From: an uncultured Clostridiaceae bacterium
Lineage (GTDB): Bacteria > Bacillota > Clostridia > Clostridiales > Oxobacteraceae
NCBI GenBank assembly: GCA_937900065.1
Contig: CALCDS010000229.1
Location: forward strand, 1-16,112
DNA: 16,112 nucleotides
Direction of reading: 5' to 3'
Shown here one piece after another: positions 14,418-16,112 of this stretch (positions are counted from its first letter, which is position 1; every line of letters begins with the position of its first letter). The position numbers and the translations under genes were made by a program. Under the pieces are notes generated by a model, which was not told where the DNA came from, ran no database searches, and was given only the letters and a program-made list of their open reading frames with translations.

Positions 14418-15209
14418 TCAATTTGAAATACATTTATCTATTGCTGCATCATATCCCTCTTTAAAAAGTTCACATAAAAATTTTTTATCAAAGTTTAAGG
14501 AATCATTAGGTTTGAACAATCCCTTTCTCTGTATTAAAATTATGTTGTTCCTTTCATAATTGTCAAGTAGATATTGGGGTATTTCAAAATTATTATGAAG
14601 CACTAAAAGATAAAGTTTTTTCACATGATTTTGTATAAAAGGCTCCATAAAGTTATTATTTAAAATGCCTCCGTCGATATTAAAATTGTCATACTTACCC
14701 TCTTTCACCTTTTCATGAAATTTATCAGATATATCCTTGGAATTAAAGCTTTCCGCCACTTTGGCAAACGGCATGCTTTTGATTCCATCGGGACGCACAT
14801 AAGGAAGCAGCGAGCTATATTTTATGCAGGTTAACGCTTTCTCTTTTGTGAGTTTTGATACATCAATCCTTATTTCTTTAAGCTTTCCATCTTTAACATT
14901 CACATAATTGATATAAAAAGATTTTACGTGATTGTTTTTGCCTTTTAATTCTTTTAGCTTTTCAATCATAAAATCATTGGATATGGTATCGGTAATTTCA
15001 ATATCTCTTATCTCATTTTGAAAATCGGTTTCCGTATAAATTTCCTTCATCTTTTCAATATTATTTGTATATATGAAGTAACCATTCACTGCACCTATGG
15101 AGGTACCGGCTATTATATCAAATTTCAGCTTTTTTTCATGCATTGCATAAACCGCTCCGGCTTCAAAAGCACCCTTTGCTCCTCCACCTTGAAGAAACAA
15201 CCCGTTCAT
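14418..15209 (-). CDS. Patatin-like phospholipase
   Basis: A 263-residue patatin-fold lipid acyl hydrolase. Visible elements are the oxyanion-hole loop GGGAKGAFEAG (residues 8-18), nucleophile Ser37 in GTSIGAVNG, and the catalytic Asp179 in DGGILNNNF. The usual hydrolysis of membrane phospholipids or acylglycerols is inferred from the family; no signal peptide is seen, so it is likely cytoplasmic. The frame extends upstream to 15296, but AAAGGAGGG lies just before ATG 15209, and that start places the glycine-rich loop near the N-terminus as in homologues. The downstream GNAT gene is probably co-transcribed. Unlike CBASS effectors, no cyclase or other defence gene is next to it. Confidence 0.9.
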   Translation of the reverse strand: MNGLFLQGGGAKGAFEAGAVYAMHEKKLKFDIIAGTSIGAVNGYFIYTNNIEKMKEIYTETDFQNEIRDIEITDTISNDFMIEKLKELKGKNNHVKSFYINYVNVKDGKLKEIRIDVSKLTKEKALTCIKYSSLLPYVRPDGIKSMPFAKVAESFNSKDISDKFHEKVKEGKYDNFNIDGGILNNNFMEPFIQNHVKKLYLLVLHNNFEIPQYLLDNYERNNIILIQRKGLFKPNDSLNFDKKFLCELFKEGYDAAIDKCISN

Positions 15210-15252
15210 ATTTATCCCTCCTTTTGTGACAGGCAATGCCTGGATTGATCGA

Positions 15253-15309
15253 ATTTTAGAAAAAAATAACCTTCTAATGTCAATTATATCAGTCATAAAA
15301 GGTTATTTT
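15253..15309 (-). promoter_or_regulatory. Promoter and inverted repeat upstream of patatin
   Basis: On -, TTGACA (15283-15278) and TAAAAT (15258-15253) are 19 bp apart, a slightly long spacer. A perfect 11-bp inverted repeat, AAAATAACCTT (15263-15273) with AAGGTTATTTT (15299-15309), brackets the -35. A repressor bound there could block the promoter; no regulator is known. Confidence 0.4.
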
Positions 15310-15364
15310 ACAGTATCTTAATTTAATTTTGAAAAGTATTTTTTATTTACTTCTATTTTGCATA

Positions 15365-15407
15365 GAAAAAGAGCATCGCAAACTACTTTAATGTATTTTG
15401 CGATGCT
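15365..15407 (-). terminator. Terminator after ymaF-like gene
   Basis: AGCATCGCAAA (15372-15382) and TTTGCGATGCT (15397-15407) form an 11-bp perfect stem. Reading on -, the stem is followed by CTTTTT, so it ends the YmaF transcript. Confidence 0.85.
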
Positions 15408-15414
15408 TACTATT

Positions 15415-15729
15415 TTAATCGCAACTGTAAATATCCGTTATACCTCTAAAATAATGGATATGGCCGTCATTACATGTTGTCAGGCCGTAATAATAATGGT
15501 AATGTCCGTTTCCACAGGCTGCAGGCAGGGCCGGCCCTGTATAGAAACATACGCTGTGCCTGTGCTTATCGCTCTTTGAAGTTTTACCGTGGTAAAAGTG
15601 AACATGATCACAATGCTTTCCTAAAAAAATTGGATCATGTGATTTGACATCATCTATCCTGTGACAGTGGTTGCAATAACAGTCGGTTACCCCGCAGCAA
15701 TCGTGCTCGTGTCTGCAGTAATCGCCCAT
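15415..15729 (-). CDS. YmaF family His/Cys-rich protein
   Basis: A 104-residue protein of the YmaF type, with repeated HxH patterns (HEH, HCH, HVH, HRH, HYH, HIH) each near aromatic residues and Gly, and about 15 His and 11 Cys in total. This suggests metal binding, but the role of the family is not established. Repeating blocks of the form H-x-H-[YF]-x-G-x-T (for example HVHFYHGKT, HYHYYYGLT, HIHYFRGIT) are visible, a probable internal repeat. No signal peptide or membrane helix is seen. The start ATG 15729 has GGGGAG about eight bases upstream. It is monocistronic, with its own terminator. Confidence 0.85.
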   Translation of the reverse strand: MGDYCRHEHDCCGVTDCYCNHCHRIDDVKSHDPIFLGKHCDHVHFYHGKTSKSDKHRHSVCFYTGPALPAACGNGHYHYYYGLTTCNDGHIHYFRGITDIYSCD

Positions 15730-15752
15730 AAAACCATCTCCCCAATATGGAT

Positions 15753-15872
15753 TTATTCAAAATCGATATCTTTTTTCGAGCATATCTTTGATTTATATTT
15801 GAACAGTTCATTGAGTTTGTCCGGCTTGAATAAGTAAATGACATGCTCGATCCGGATGGATAATAAGGTTTC
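15753..15872 (-). pseudogene. Possible gene remnant upstream of ymaF-like gene
   Basis: Between an upstream TAG (15875-15873) and TAA (15755-15753) on - is an open frame without ATG, GTG or TTG. Its translation (IEHVIYLFKPDKLNELFKY and onward to KKDIDFE) looks protein-like. A neighbouring frame upstream reads VGNLIIHPD up to the same point, which would fit a one-base frameshift. Evidence is weak; it may be chance. Confidence 0.2.
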
Positions 15873-15934
15873 CTACAATACAATATGCAAAAGCCACTAA
15901 TATGATATTGAATCCCTTTATTTTTCGGCTATAT

Positions 15935-16053
15935 TAAAGTATAACGAGGCGGTACATGTCCACCACTTGTGGCGACGGGTACAGATTTTCAGACGGTAAG
16001 CTATCTTTCGTCCAGCTTTAGCTTGAAGGTAAGAAAATCAGCACTATACTTTA
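15935..16053. repeat. Palindromic interspersed repeat, divergent copy 4
   Basis: The right tail AAAATCAGCACTATACTTTA (16034-16053) differs at two or three places from the tails of copies 1 and 3. TAAAGTATA (15935-15943) and TATACTTTA (16045-16053) are a perfect 9-bp terminal inverted repeat. GATTTTC (from 15974) pairs with GAAAATC (16033-16039). The centre is unrelated to the other copies. The segment looks like a 119-bp miniature element. The remaining right-end DNA (16054-16112) is AT-rich with no gene seen. Confidence 0.5.
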
Positions 16054-16112
16054 CTATTTTTCATATGGTTTTCATATTCTTTTCCTATTTTCCTCAAAGT
16101 AAAAAAATATCA

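Noticed and set aside
14418..15296. Patatin-like gene as a phage-defence (CBASS-type) effector
   Set aside because: No nucleotidyltransferase or accessory defence gene is adjacent; the neighbours are a small GNAT and YmaF.
15650..15883. 77-codon frame on - strand overlapping ymaF-like gene
   Set aside because: It overlaps the clear YmaF frame and has no family-like features.

Overview
The window looks like a chromosomal segment of an anaerobic, low-GC Clostridia-type Firmicute. The evidence is its AT-rich intergenic DNA, strong AGGAGG ribosome binding sites, a single-chain pyruvate:ferredoxin oxidoreductase, a fosfomycin-type MurA, the walJ-rlmH pair, DegV, a class-D-like sortase and YmaF. 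I cannot name a species. No tRNA, rRNA, CRISPR array, transposase or phage gene was seen.

Layout. 1-115: palindromic repeat (copy 1). 116-3178: murA, walJ and rlmH, all on +, covering peptidoglycan precursor synthesis, a metallo-beta-lactamase-fold exonuclease-like protein and a 23S rRNA methyltransferase. 3213-3312: repeat copy 2. 3345-3992: a site-2-protease-like membrane metalloprotease. 4246-7767: the large pyruvate:ferredoxin oxidoreductase gene (nifJ/por), with a recognisable promoter and a bidirectional terminator shared with the convergent degV. 7923-9867: degV and a PflX-type radical SAM gene, both on -. 10066-12764: a secreted metallophosphoesterase ending in an LPKTD-type cell-wall sorting signal, followed by a sortase, probably an enzyme/substrate pair. 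The phosphatase has CTTAA direct repeats in helical phase upstream that could be a Pho box.

12765-13175 has no protein gene but holds a dense cluster of DnaA-box-like 9-mers (12933-12993) and a half copy of the palindromic repeat (copy 3). Next comes a 57-aa two-helix membrane protein gene on - (13349-13176). It is preceded by a promoter-like pair and a 13-codon mini-ORF with an excellent ribosome binding site. Then come a small acidic CxC-containing DUF2695-like gene (+), a convergent GNAT plus patatin operon (-), and a His/Cys-rich YmaF gene (-). The right end carries a divergent fourth member of the repeat family (15935-16053).

Most genes are housekeeping or central anaerobic metabolism. 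The less ordinary features are the phosphatase-sortase pair with a non-canonical LPKTD signal, the repeat family whose loop is inverted in one copy, the DnaA-box cluster far from any dnaA gene in view, and the tiny membrane-protein locus. None can be called new without database searches.
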